Positions 43,864 through 56,621 of a stretch of 64,000 nt of DNA are shown here, one piece after another. Origin of the DNA: Anaspis maculata (lineage: Eukaryota; Arthropoda; Insecta; Coleoptera; Scraptiidae). Where the stretch lies: contig OX421964.1 in the NCBI GenBank assembly GCA_949128115.1, positions 37,502,177 through 37,566,176 of the forward strand, read 5' to 3'. Below the pieces are notes generated by a model. The model was not told the origin of the DNA, did not search any database, and worked only from the letters and a program-made list of their open reading frames with translations. The number at the start of each line of letters is the position of its first letter. Within the stretch, counting starts at the first letter, position 1. Position numbers and translations under genes: made by a program.

Positions 43864-46759
43864 TATTTCGAATAGTCACTTTGGAATGAGATGGCTTCAT
43901 GTGCTGTTTGAGCTCAGATATCATGAAAATATCCGCCGATCTCCAAAATAATATCCCCAATGGCAATAACCCAATCGACCAATAACCTATTGAGTAAGTA
44001 AAAAGTAAAAGTAACTGCATATTGGGTACCCATAATACAATAATACAGATTATAAACTACTGAAGCCCCATGCAAAGCCACTAATTTACATTTCTTCGCA
44101 ATTCGAGTAGTAGGTGTGTAATGTGCATGTTTAGACTTTAGACACCTTTGAACTTGCCTCCGCAAGCTGTCGTTTCGCCTAAACACGACCGTGCGCTATC
44201 CAGGTGCGTAATGTGCAAATAGTCCGTTATGCCTCCATTCCGTAACCAGCACAAATATATAATTTGTACCCATACCGAACAGAGGAATAAAATTCGAATG
44301 TAAGCAAAGCAGTAATCTCCCACACGCCCACTTTTCATCAACACAATGACTGATGTTGTATTTGCATGTCAGGTAAACACACGGACCTTGAGACGGCTTC
44401 ATTTCTGGTCCTGTAAAAATTGGATCTCGCGCGGCTCTCTACATGCTCTCTGAATTATTCATGATCCCCGTTGATGTCCGGAACGCTACTGAAATCACTT
44501 GTGTGTGCTGCCTACTCGAGTTTCTGCCTCACTTTTTTTTTCTTAAATTACACCTCTTGGGTATACTGTTTTAAAGATCTATATTTTTTGTGCCAAATTG
44601 TTAACTTCCTACGTTACGCAACAGCCAAAGGACGCACCTAATAACCTCGACGCATCACCTCACCATCATCATCATCAGATCTAATATGCCCAAACGCGTT
44701 TACATGATAATGGCAGGCCGCATCATAGCCAGAGTCCCATGAATCAGGTAGATAAGGAGGATGTGTTCTGCTAGTGCACATTTGATAATTTCCTGTGATT
44801 ACGGTAGTAATTGGGGAAGGGCTGACCGGAAATTGAGGGCGAGCATGTGCCTACTTCCACCAGGAAATGATGCTTGTCAATTAGGTGTCGGCGACAGTCC
44901 ATGGCCATCGCCTAGATTTATTGACCACAACCCTTCCTCTAAGGTGTGCAAAAACGATCAAGTCCACGTCATTTTCCCAATACGACCCTTTTGATAACGA
45001 AATAATAGAGAGACGAAGGTACATGTTGATTGAACGATAAAACGCGTAGGCGCATCAGAAAGCTGGTGGGTTAAAACAATATTGTTCCTCTTATCTTTAC
45101 ATCAACAAACCAAATCGTATCAAGAGCAAGATGGATCGACCAGTCATTTCTTGCGAAATGAAATGCAGGGACGGACTGCGGAGTGCTTCCTGAAAGGTGA
45201 AAGATCCAAATTGCTTTTCGCCAATGTTAAAAATTCCGGCCTCGAGGACATAACTCACGGGTCAGGGCAAATGGCACACAATGGTCGGTAATTAACATGT
45301 GAAATATTACAAAAACAAGTGGAATTATTAATCTTGGGTGAAGTTCGGGAGCGAGATTGGCCTGTCATGAGCGGAATACAAATAGAGGCCGCTCTCGGGC
45401 CATCAGTCCTTCTAAATCATCAAGCATAGCACTGGCGAACGCATTAATGTTCATGTGTGTGTGCTGAGCTGCTTTCACGGCTAAATTATTTCCCGCAGGA
45501 CTATTTTCGGTGCAAATCGTAATTGACGCGAATGATGAATCTATATAGGAAAACGAAAATTTTCTGTGTGAACCGCCAAGATTCAAGAATTCAAACACCT
45601 GTGCCCTGGTGCGACGGATGCGATGCCATAAAACATGGCAGAGATTGGGGAAAAAACGAGATCTTATCTAAATTTATTCCGCTACTGGTATTGGGAGTGT
45701 TTTAGCTAAGCCGTGGTCTCTTCATTGATAATGGTATACTAGCTGACTGCTGTAGGTAAAACGAGACGATAACATGGGTTAGGCAGAAGGAATGTGTCAC
45801 TGAAACATGTCCTCCTGTCACAGATTGTTGTGACGTGAAATCTGAGTAGCGGCAGCTCCCGGGACCCCATCTAGGGTTTCCGTTCTCCTTCGAGCACGCG
45901 AGAAGCGATTAATCGAGCGCGAAAATTTAACACGGGTTTGTTACCATTAAAAGTAATAAAAGACGAAACAATAATCCACTTGGGTTGTTCAAAAGCACCG
46001 ACACACGGACAAGTCGTGCGAAAAATCCGCGCGAAGCTCCGTATTTCAGTGAAGTGACGTCTCAAGTCTTAAGACACTTTCACCACAATCCACTTCTAGT
46101 TCTCGGATGATCAACTACAAAATATATAAGTAATAGAAAATAAATATACTACAAGTGTCCAACGAGTGTTTTGAAAACAATCGGCAAGGAAGTAGGGAAT
46201 TATTTCATTCAGTTTTTCCCAAAAGAAATCCTGACCTAGAAGAGAAGCTTGGGAAATTTATGCATGGAATGGAAGATTGCATCGTTAAGACATCTTCCCT
46301 CTCGAAGCTACACCTCCTCAAGTCGGGACCCAAAATAGAGCCGCCATTTCTCACAGAATTGTGTTTTTCAAAGCAGTCTTTCATACAGAAAGTTACTCAC
46401 TTTTCGAACTAGGATTGCTTTTGAAAAAATTTAATAAGATAATTTTTACTCTTGTTCACTTGTTAGTAGCGAGTATATCGAGGCGTAACTATATAGAGCG
46501 TACACTCCTACCGTGATTCTAGTCGGCTGTGAGATTTTGTTTTTAAGTTTCCAAATCTGAAATTTGAAAACTCCCTAGAACTTGGCAGTTGGTTGCACTG
46601 TGTTTGACAACTCAAGTTTCACAATTAATTATGGCTCCAATATCCATATAAAATAGGATTACGGCTACATTTTTACCCATTCCTTTTTCAAGTCTTCTCA
46701 GATCTGGAGGTGAAACATCCACCAGCACAGATAACCCACCCATAATTTCAATAACCTTT
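43864..46759. other. unassigned sequence, no gene seen
   Basis: Several short frames of 60-90 codons have no recognisable domain. No repeat boundaries or RNA genes were recognised. Confidence 0.35.
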
Positions 46760-48078
46760 TGTTACGTATTTCGCGTTAAGTTCGTTAATACATTATTGAG
46801 ACGATCGTTTTACAATACACAACAATTATTGCTCGGGAATATCTACTACTCGCTTCTATCCGTTCGCTATCTCTTTGGATTGAATACTGCCCGTAGGCTG
46901 AAGATCGGTGCCTTATACATATCGCTCCGACTATCAATCTCAAATCTTCCATCGGTCCTCCAGCAAATTCCACAGTAACCAAAAGACCGGCAATCATACG
47001 GTTTTTAGGCGACTCCCAAAAAATCCTACACATTTCGCGAACATTACCAACGTGCTGTAAATCTGGCTGCCCGTGGGCTGAGGATCGGTGCTTTGTCCTA
47101 CATATAGCTCTGACTATCAATCTCAAATCTTCCATCGGTTCTCCAGCAAATTCTACAATAATCATAAGGTTTCTAGGCGACTCCCAAAAAATCGTACACA
47201 TTTCGCGGGTATCACCAACGTACTGTAAATCCCAGTGCCGGATCTAGGCTTTTCTTCAGGGGGTGCAAAATCCGATTTTGCCGCCCCCCCCCCTCTCCCA
47301 TCGATACGCGAGAAACAAAGGGGGCTCTAGAGAGACGAAGCCCCCCCGTAGCCCCGCAGGCCGTTTAAGCAAAATTTTCCCCAACTCCCCATTCTCAAAA
47401 AAATTTCACAATGTGAAAACATACAAACTGCTGAAGTACTGAGAACATTTTTTGTGGCCCCTTTTACAAGTACCTATTTTGCTTTTCTCCATTTTTAATT
47501 TTAACGGCGAGAAACATATTCCAAACAAAATTTTTTATCTACATAATGATCAAAATGAGAAACAGAACATCTTAGTTTTCCAGTTTCAGTTCTGTCAGAA
47601 ATTAGAATTTTGTCTCGGCTTTGTTTTTGAGGCGCTAAATAGTGTTGATACGCCAAACGCCACTGTCGATCGCCTGCCGTCCACCCCGCTGTTTTAAGAT
47701 GTATTGTCGTTTTCGGGAATCCTATTTGAATAGGTACTTTCACAGAAAGATAAAAAGCAGAATGTTACTTTCATAATTTTTTTTATGGAAATGAAATTGG
47801 ACCTTATTTTGCCGCCCCTTCACTCTGCCGCCCGGTGAATATGCCCCGGTTTGCTCTCCCCCTAGATCTGGCGCTGGTAAATCCGGCACCTCCGCCAAAT
47901 GGACAGATGTGTGCTACTCGGCCGTTGAAGTCGCCATGTGAACTTCATTCGCTAAGCTATCGCGTATATTCTGAAATATCCAGAGCTCCGCTGGACACCT
48001 GGTACACTGCGATTTGATGGGAAGAGTCTAGAAAGATCAGGTGTGCTCCAGAATGCACGGGAATCGCCGCTAATAGCA
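46760..48078. repeat. LTR of the 3980-4501 family with internal duplication and hAT insertion
   Basis: It starts TGTTACGTATTTCGCG like the LTR at 3980 and ends in CGCCGCTAATAGCA, which aligns with that LTR's CGCCGCTTGTAACA. It is longer for two reasons. A segment of about 170 bp (CTGCCCGTAGGCTGAAGATC... to ...CCAACGTGCTGTAAATC) is tandemly duplicated at about 46886-47065 and 47066-47232. A hAT-type element also occupies 47233-47876. No internal coding region and no clear target duplication remain. Confidence 0.65.
47233..47876. mobile_element. non-autonomous hAT-type element, 644 bp
   Basis: The left end CAGTGCCGGATCTAGG matches the complement of the right end, CCTAGATCTGGCGCTG, with two differences. 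The 8-bp duplication GTAAATCC flanks it exactly (47225-47232 and 47877-47884). GC-rich CCGCCCCCC tracts lie near both ends. No transposase. Confidence 0.92.
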
Positions 48079-48316
48079 CTATTTTTCGGGACTCAAGCCA
48101 GACGCACACTTGGCACTCTTGGCAGTTGGACGTCAAGTCTACAATGTCAAACTGTGAAATTTGCCTAGCCGACTATTATCATGGTAGGAGTAAATCTGCT
48201 ATACTTGAGTTGGCGTTGGCGCCGAGGTGCCGTCAAGAGTCTGTCACTCACCTGTCATCGCTCTCACATGTAACATGTGCCTAACCTAACCTCACTATCG
48301 TGCTCACTAACCTCAG

Positions 48317-49660
48317 TATACAGGGTGATTCTTTGGGCGTCCGTATAGGAATAGACCTGTTGGTGACGGAGGACGTATATGTATTCTTCTTTGAAACCCA
48401 GAAAAATATCACAAAAGTTCTTCGACTTTCAATTTCGAAGTTTAAAAGGGTCAAAGTTTGGTCCTTCGAACGCTTCTAGTTTCGTTATTTCAAAAAATTT
48501 TAGTGAACTATTGGCGGTAGAATCATGAGAAAGAAATATCAACCACCGGGTGTCTACTACATTTCCATTTACTACACAGGGTGAGTCAAAAAGTAAAAAA
48601 AAATTGAAGTGAAACTTCTATTCTCGCGCCTAGATCACAACACACCACTAACGCAGAACCACACATGGGAATGAAATTGCTTCATAGCATCAGTGGTTGT
48701 AACGAACGCCTGTAACGATGTGCTGTAACGTTGTCTTGTCTGACCTTGGGGTGACCAGCGTCGTCCCAGGAAATGAAAGAATAAGCTGTTGCAGCGTTCG
48801 CCGCGTTCGGTTCTATTTTTTACTAATCGCCGACACTGGACTGCTCTTCGTGTTGTCGTACTGTTGGCCCGACAAGAATGGCTCTCGACTTGGCTTGAAT
48901 AGATTCGAGCGGATGTGATTTATTATAGGGATAGGGAGGTATATTCAGGGCCGGGCCTAGCAGGCGTGCAGTGCGTTCCGGTGCGCATCAGGCGGGTATG
49001 GCAGGCGGCAAGTTATAGGGGCGGTAATATAATAATAAAGTTGAATTTCGAAGGATTCTTTTCATTCCCGCATTTGGTGGGGCTCTCCACTGCCGAGCGC
49101 AGCGAGAAAAGAAATAAAAGAAGTCTAATCGTGAAAAAATCATGTCGAAAGTACTCTGCCCTTTGAGTGACTAATAATAATAATAATAATAATAAGATTG
49201 ATAATAATAATAATAATAAGATTGATAATAAGAAAAACAAGATGATACAAACCGTGAGGGAGCGGAGCGGGAGTACGAAAAGAACACCTCTTCGAACGTT
49301 GTTTGCTGATTGATTCATATCTATAGAAGTTTCACTTCTTCGGAGGGTGACTATGGTCACGCACTCACGTTTTTTTTCGAAGTTTCTGCCTCATCCTCTA
49401 CAGTAAATAAAAATTCGGTACACATCCACTGGTTGATATTTCTTTCTCATAATCCCAACACCACCAGCTTGCTTCAATCTTTTGGAATAATGAAATTAGA
49501 GGTATTCGAAGAACCAAATTTCAACCCTTTATAACTTCGAGGGTGAAAACTGATTTTTTTATAAAAAATGTTGTGGGCTTCATAAAGGATTCCATATACC
49601 GTACACCGCACCGTAGTTCAGTAACTGTTCTGGTGCGCTATTTCGTGATCATCCTGTATA
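48317..49660. mobile_element. inverted-repeat element with TATACAGG ends
   Basis: TATACAGGGTGAT at 48317 pairs with ATCATCCTGTATA ending at 49660. Subterminal arms of roughly 280 bp also pair imperfectly; an example is GAAAGAAATATCAACCA near 48528 with TGGTTGATATTTCTTTC near 49430. The loop (about 48600-49370) contains a hAT-like left end (CAGGGCCGGGCCTAG at 48948) whose partner was not found, and (TAA)n tracts. Confidence 0.7.
49171..49228. repeat. (TAA)n microsatellite
   Basis: Two (TAA)n blocks, at about 49171-49193 and 49202-49220, are separated by GATTG-type interruptions. Confidence 0.9.
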
Positions 49661-50297
49661 ATGTATTGTACCTTCTATTGAAAATACTTGATTCAATTTA
49701 CCTATTTTTTGTTACCTTCAATTTAAAATTGTTTGTCAGCGTTTAGGAGTTGACAAAACTCCTCTTTATTTGCTTTTCAGCAATCCTTAGTCATTAGGTA
49801 CAACTCGTGTTTTACAAATTGCTTATCGGTCATTATCAACCCTCACAAAATGTCATTATGTTAAAACTTGTGTTGCGATGGCACGATAAAGCCCATTTAC
49901 ATACTTATCTGACTTTTTCCACAAAAAGCAGTAATTACTAATGTCCATATCCCTATCGTATCTCCACCGAATTATTTTTATTCCGTCGTCGATGAGCATT
50001 ACGTAGGAGAATCGTCTTTTACCTAGTCATTTTTCTGATGCAGATAAATAGAGAAAACCGAGTTTTTGTCTTTTTTGTTACTTTCTCATTTCTTCAGTTT
50101 TAGTCGTTTCAGAATTACAAACAAACGTTGAGATATGTAGGTATTTCAAATATAAAATAAGTATATTTAGGCCCAGTATTTCCATCTCTGTATAAGTTCC
50201 GAATAACTTTATTCGGCAGATAAACGCTGCGCTGTACTTTCTGCGCAGGAATGATATGAACAAATGGATAAGAATGAAAGAGACAAGAACACCAAAC

Positions 50298-51188
50298 CTA
50301 TAGTGGACTGGGAGCTGGTGCCTTAAAACTTACATCACAAGGCACATGATTTTAACCCTGTAGGGTAGGTCTAATGTGGGTTGATGAGATTGTTAAAAAT
50401 TGCTTCGTCTTACATGTCAGACCGGGAACTTTAGGCTGGCATGAGCTCGTCAATTTTCGAAAGAAATGGCCAAAAATTTACGTCATAAGGTACATGAATG
50501 AAACCAACTGAATTTTGTGTAGGAACATCCCCTCAATCGAAAAATTGGTCGTAAAACAAAAATTTTTGGGGCTTTCGGTCCATAAGACAAGTTTATTATT
50601 TAAAAAAAAAGGCCCAAAATTATTTTTTTCACAGGTGTTTTGTTGACTAATCCACTAAGTGTGATATATATTTGTAATCAGGGTGAAAGACGGAATCGAT
50701 TTCCATGTTAAAATACAGGGTGTACGACTTGAGAAAATTTTTTCGATGTTGCGCCCTGTAAGCGATGTACTATTAATAATTTTAGTGGACAGATTCGAAA
50801 TCTACGTAAAAAATCATGTAAGAATCCTCTTTTAGTCCTAAAATTGTCAAAGGAGAAGTCTCCAGGAGAAGGTGAATTTTGGGCCTTTTTGAAAATTTCA
50901 AACTTGTCTCATGGACCGAGAGCCCTAAAAAATCATGTATTGTGACCCGATTTTTGATTAGGGGATATTCCCACACAAAACCCCGTTGGTTTCATTCATG
51001 TACCTTATGACGTAAATTTTGGCCATTTTTCGAAAACTGACAAGCCTATACCAGCCTTAAGCTCTCGGTCTGACATGCAAGACAGAGAAATTTTCAACAA
51101 CCTTATCAACGCACATTAGGCCTACAGGGTTAAAATCATGTACCTTATGACCTGAGTTTTGAGGCACCAGCTCCCTGTCCATAGTATT
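50298..51188. mobile_element. palindromic element, about 890 bp
   Basis: The left arm begins CTATAGTGGACTGGGAGCTG. The right arm ends with the complement, CAGCTCCCTGTCCATAG. The arms (about 50298-50620 and 50840-51188) mirror each other with small indels. The loop holds an ACAGGGTGTACGACTTGAG...GCGCCCTGT unit, itself MITE-like. A related half-copy lies at 26337-26870. Confidence 0.75.
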
Positions 51189-54100
51189 TTAGGCAGGAAT
51201 GACAGCGAAAAGAAGTAGGGGCGGTCCAAGGAAAGGTGGAGTAAGATTTGTAAAGGATGAAGATAGGCAGATATAAAAAAAATTCTGGAGACAGAGGTAA
51301 ATCGAGGCAGATAGTGTTGGAGACCAAGGCCCACCCCAGGGGCTCTATTTCTAGTTAGGATGTGATAGATCGCCTCCCTGAAAATTTGCGCAGATTACGA
51401 GGGCGCATCGTTCTCACGGTTTGGACCATGCGAACGGGATCGCATCCATTGCTTTGAGTTGCACGGTAGTATGACATGACATTGGACAGTTTGGCACATT
51501 TAACGTCCTGTGATTGGTCAGCACTCACTGCGCCTAGAAATACCACTTTTCATTTCCAAGGATGCGATCGGGTTGCACCGCGATCGCCCGGTGATCGCTC
51601 CCCTCTAGGAATAAGGCCCCTGGGCTATAGCGCCATCTAAGAGAAAAGAGTCTTTAGGACGGTTGAGGCACCAGCACTACTGACTAAAGCCAGTGCATGC
51701 TCATGCAATCATAAGCAGGTAGCCGCATGTGGTAAAACAGCAAAAGTCTGATTGACGTTCTCGCGTGTCGAGAAATCGCCGTATTCGCGTTCAAGTACGA
51801 CCGACGAAGTCAAATGAATACGCCATACCTTGGCTTCACCTAGTCAACAATCATTCATCCATTTTCCGCTAAATTTAAAGTCTCCCAACATTGAATTTTG
51901 GCGCATCCTCCCCCATTAAAATATTTCTTCCAAACTGTTTTCCTTGGAAAATTTCGCTGGCGGTGCGTCTGCTGAGCCCCCTAAAACAATAACGCGCCTA
52001 TAACCGATAAATCAGAGGCGTAAAATCGCCGATATCGCATACCGTTTTCATGGGCCAATAAATAATGCGACGCATCTAAAACCTATGGGATGGCATAGCC
52101 GACGACGGTGACGACGACAACACTATATTCTCACCAGCAGCCATCATCAATATTTTCTTCCTCTCGCGTATTGTCCTTAAATTTTGGGGTGCAAAGGGAG
52201 CACGCACCTGGGCGCACAGCTGCACGGATGCTGTGTCAAGGTAAATTCGTCCCTATACGTCCAGGACCAAAGGCCCGGAATGACAGGAAAGCGGATTTTT
52301 TCTGATCTGTGCGATGCTGGGAGTACTTCTCTACTGGGTAGTATGGTAGAGGTACGCTTTTTACCAAACACGTTATTACGACGACATAGTATGACGCATG
52401 TTGTGTTCCGAGAGGCCCTGGTTCCTTGCGTGTCTCTGCATCTAAACACGGCGGAAGTTGGAGCTTCACGGCGATTTTTGGGACGGCTTTTATGACCCCC
52501 ACGGTTCAGTAAAAACACCCATCCCACGTGGAACGTGGCTTTTACCGGCTTACCTATGTCTTGCACGGAATTAATTCGTTATTTTTACTATTCCCGCACT
52601 ACAAAGTGATCCATAAAACTGAATAAACGACCACGATCCGTTGTTTTAATTACCAGGTATATCAATCGGCAAGCGTGCGTGCAGACCTGATGCCAACTTT
52701 CACACCATCATCACCCCCGAGAAAAAAACACCGTCCTCCTCATGCAAATTGGCAATTTGTACAACAATCGAATCCGAAAGGTATGGTGCGGCCTAATCCA
52801 GATCTAATTAACAACAACAGACGACGATTTTATCTCAGATCTGCCCGGTCCTGGTCCCAATTAAGCGATTCTTTCAACGCCTTCTTCGCGCCACCACTAC
52901 CACCGCCAAACATGCTAATGACTCCCCTTGACGCTCCATTTCTGCACCCTTAACCTCTTCTTTCCATGACATCAGTATATATTTAAAATTTGTGGTGTTA
53001 ATTTTTCGTTCTTTGCTTTCGCAGACAAGAAAATAACAACCCAATTGACATATACCTACTTAACCGCGTTTTACCCCCCAGGAAAAACATTCACGTGCAC
53101 GAGCGATGCTTCCAGCTATTCCTGAACCTTGAAAGCTCAAGGTGACATCCACGCGGTGAAACAAATGAAGATGGGTGTCTTGGTGCCTATTCTTCACGCT
53201 ATAGGGTGCCTGTAAGTGTCACCAAGCTTTCTTGCATCCTGCTGCTTAGTAGGAATCAACCAGCATCAGCCATCAGGCCACACAAGTCTAACGTCCCTTG
53301 AGGGTTAGAAAAGGGTTAAAAAAAAACAACTTTTGGCACACTGGTAATTATGCCGTTCGTTTGTTCGATTTTTTCGTGATAAAAATATGGACTTTATGAA
53401 TTATTCCACGTGTGAAAAGCGCGTATTGGACGCTAATGCTAATACGTGGCGTGCGTGACAGATGTCGCCTCGCGATATGCCCTCAAATCTGAACCTATCG
53501 TGCATTAAGTCCGTAGATCGTCAAGGCAGATTTAGCGGCAATTACATACACACAGGGGTGGTAAAAATCTGAAAATAATTTGTAAATACATTATCTGTGA
53601 ATTCGACATAATTCCCTGATGGTTATCTTGTTAGATGTGGTTTAATGGGGATGAGAGTGATGAGACCCTTCTAATACTTGCAGACAGAACCACTTTTAAA
53701 TTCTGAGCCATTCTCAAGATGATAAAATATTCAGAAACTGATATGTTAGTACTAAAGCACACGTATAGCTTAAGCTAAAAAAATCGAAGCAGCCTCTTAT
53801 TGAGGGCGTCTGTGTTATTAGGTGAGTGTCATCAGTTCAGGCCGGTAAAAGCTTCTGTCGATGAGGCAGTCGCTGTTGATTACCTCTCACACGCGATCTA
53901 CTAATGTACATAAACTGCTGCTCTGCAAGATCGATTTTCCAAGGGATATTGCATAATTCTCATAGACATGAAACATTTTTTCAACTCACGGTAGTTTTTA
54001 ACACAGAGCAAATAACGAGACGATACCTTCTATTTATTTGCTTTAAAAAGTTTTCACGGCTTACTGAAGGCTAGACCCAGACCTCCTCAATTTGTATCTT

Positions 54101-54359
54101 CCAGCTTTTTTTATCCCAGGACAAAGATCTCCACATTGGGCAACCCACTTGAAACAAATCGTGAATTCAGATCCCTATTGATGAAACGAGATACCTACTA
54201 CCATATTTCTATGAGCACAATTAAGCATCATCCAGCTATTGTGGCCTCTTAGCAAATCACTCAACTACTTTTGGTTCTAGTTACTATCGTTGCCCCGAAA
54301 GTCGAATGTCGTTCAAGTATCAGTGCGGCACATTCGCATGGCAGGAGTCTGGGAACCTG
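51189..54359. other. unassigned sequence, no gene seen
   Basis: Frames at 52108-52566 (both strands) and 52675-52953 have no recognisable domain and overlap each other. AAAATTTCGCTGGCGG at 51948 is the hAT-like core motif, suggesting a decayed hAT-type end nearby. No RNA gene recognised. Confidence 0.35.
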
Positions 54360-56090
54360 GGGTCGTATGAAGAGTCTCAACTTTCAATCACCATGACTGA
54401 TGGACGTATGTCAATCAGTATATTGATGAGAGATTCCGTGCTCATGAAGGTGCTGCAAAGAGTTTTGAAATATCTTGAGGCGTTTCCGAAATACGCTGGA
54501 AGAAGTGAAACTTTATAATTTTTCTTTGTTTTTCAATAAATCAGTTGTTTTTTGAGATATCAAGCTGCAAGTTGATATTCCGACTAAGAATAATGTTTTT
54601 AATAAAATGCGATGTGAGGACATCGACAAAGCTTGCTTGATTCAAAACTAAGATCTTCAACTTTTTTTTCCATCGAGAGCCCCATCTCCAAATTGCCCTT
54701 CATGGAATGGTTGAAAAAACAACAGGTGATGACTTGGTTGGACACACACGATTGTTTTATAATGGAAAACCAGGTCCTTAATTGCGCCAATGACCTCTTC
54801 GCCGAAGAAACGTTATCAAGTTCGTTTTTCTTGATTTCTTTCCACTCGCGTGGAAATCATGACCAAATGGAACTTTGGATCGATGACATGTTTGCTATAT
54901 TATATTCCACATCCTTTTGTGAAGCCAGTTACTAAATTTCATCATCATCAGCCAAGTGGTGTTCTTTTGGCAAACAATTGAACAAAAAGTTTGCTTCAAT
55001 TTTTGTGAAAAAGGTAAAATCGGCAGGATCACGTCGTGCTCTCAAACCCGATTTAAGAAAATGTATCACTAAAAATGCTACCAATTGGTATTGAAAGAGT
55101 TCGTAGGAATGTGTTCTGTAGTTTGAAGCGTAACCAAAATGGATTGTTCCATCCTAGCTCTGAAGGAACAATGTCAAAAATGTTGCTACAGCTCATGTTT
55201 GGAACGTTTTTTGTTGAATATGACCAGAAACGCTTCAAAGATAAGCTGTAGCAACATTTTAGACGTCCCTCCTGCAGAACTATGATGGAACAATCCATTT
55301 CGGTTCAGCTTCAAACTACAGAACACATTCATTCGAACTGTTTCAGTATCAATTGGTAGCATTTTTGGTAACAGATTTTCTTCAATCGGGTTTGAGGGCA
55401 CGATGTGACCCTGCCGATTTTGCCTTTTTCACAAAAATCGAAGCAAACTTTTTGTTCAACTGTTTGCCAAAAGAACACCACTTGGCTGATGATGATGAAA
55501 TTTAGCTGGCTTCACAAAGTGATGTGGATTATAATATCGCAAACATCTCATCAATCCAAAGTTCCATTTGGTCATGATTGTCACGTAAGTGGAGAGAAAT
55601 CAAGAAAAAGGTTCTTAATAACGTTTCTTCGGCGAAGAGGTCATTGGCGCAATTCAGGACTTGGTTTTTCACTATAAAACGATCGTGTGTATCCAACAAA
55701 GTCGTTACCTGTTGTTTTCTCAACAATCCCACGACGGGCAATTTGAAGATGGCGCTCACGATGGAAAAGAAAAAGTTGAAGATCTTAGTATTTAATCTAG
55801 CGGGCTTTATCGATGTCCCCACATCGCGTTTCATTAAAAACATGATTGTTCGGCGGAATATGAAGTTGCAGCTTGATATCTACAAAAACAACTGATTTAG
55901 TGAAAAAAAAAATTAAGAAATTTTACTTTTTCCAGCGTATTTCGGAAACGCCTCAAGATATTTTGAACTGTTTACAGCATCTTCATGAGCATGAACTTCG
56001 TTATCAATATCCTGATTTACATACGTCCATCGGCTATTGTTCAAGGTTTACGATTTTTCAACAAATTTTCCCTACTTCATCCTGTATAAA
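54360..56090. mobile_element. 1.7-kb palindromic foldback element, distant relative of 416-3138
   Basis: The left arm (about 54360-55193) is mirrored at about 55244-56090 with a 50-bp loop. TTGCTACAGCT/AGCTGTAGCAA form the innermost stem. CGAAGAGGTCATTGGCGCAA near 55634 is the complement of TTGCGCCAATGACCTCTTCG near 54783. Segments such as GAAGAGGTCA...TTTGAAGATGGCGCTCA...AAAAGTTGA follow the same order as GAAGAGGTCA...TTCAAGATGGTGCTCA...AAAAGTTGA in the right arm of the first palindrome (about 2318-2460). This implies a common family. Outer boundaries are approximate; the arms fade outward. Confidence 0.8.
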
Positions 56091-56616
56091 GTGTCTGCAC
56101 GATTTGCGCTGGTGTCCCCACATCCAGATTGATCCAGGGTCGTCTTAGCAACAAGCATGCAGAGTGACAATGCTTGGTATAAAAGTGCAAGGTCCCCCTG
56201 ATTTTTTGCCCTTAACGTCCGGACTATGTAGTGCATTTTGCATAGTAAATATGAGTGGCATGCGCGCACCACTCTTTACTGTTGTTGGTTGCGTCAGAAA
56301 AAAAAATCATATCTAAAAAACTATAAATCCTAGATCAAAATTTTTTATCTTAAATTTTTTTGCGATACTTTGGCCCCAATCGCTTCCCTGGTTGTATATA
56401 GAAATTGTGAAAACAAAAATTTCCCTCGCTAACTGAAAACCTGGATGCATTCATAGCCGATGAAAATGTTTATAAACTTAATGAATAAATAATAAACCAT
56501 TGTTCCTCAATCGCTGTCACACTGTAAGAAAGGTCTGGGTATGTACCTACTTCAATTTAAAAAAAAAATTAAGCACATAGCTTCATTAGATCAAAAGATA
56601 TGATGATGTATACGTT
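56091..56616. other. unassigned sequence before the BEL/Pao element
   Basis: AT-rich, no frame with a domain. The last five bases before the LTR (GGTAT, 56617-56621) would be one side of a target duplication; the other side lies outside the window. Confidence 0.4.
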
Positions 56617-56621
56617 GGTAT

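Noticed and set aside
48948..49310. Complete hAT-type element starting CAGGGCCGGGCCTAG
   Set aside because: No matching right end or second copy of the preceding 8 bp was found.
52108..52953. Overlapping 65-129 codon frames as host exons
   Set aside because: They overlap on both strands, lack domains, and I cannot identify convincing splice junctions.
54633..55895. Facing frames of about 100 codons in the 54360-56090 palindrome as a protein-coding transposon
   Set aside because: Both arms necessarily encode the same reading. No transposase or other domain is recognisable and the frames are not conserved in length.
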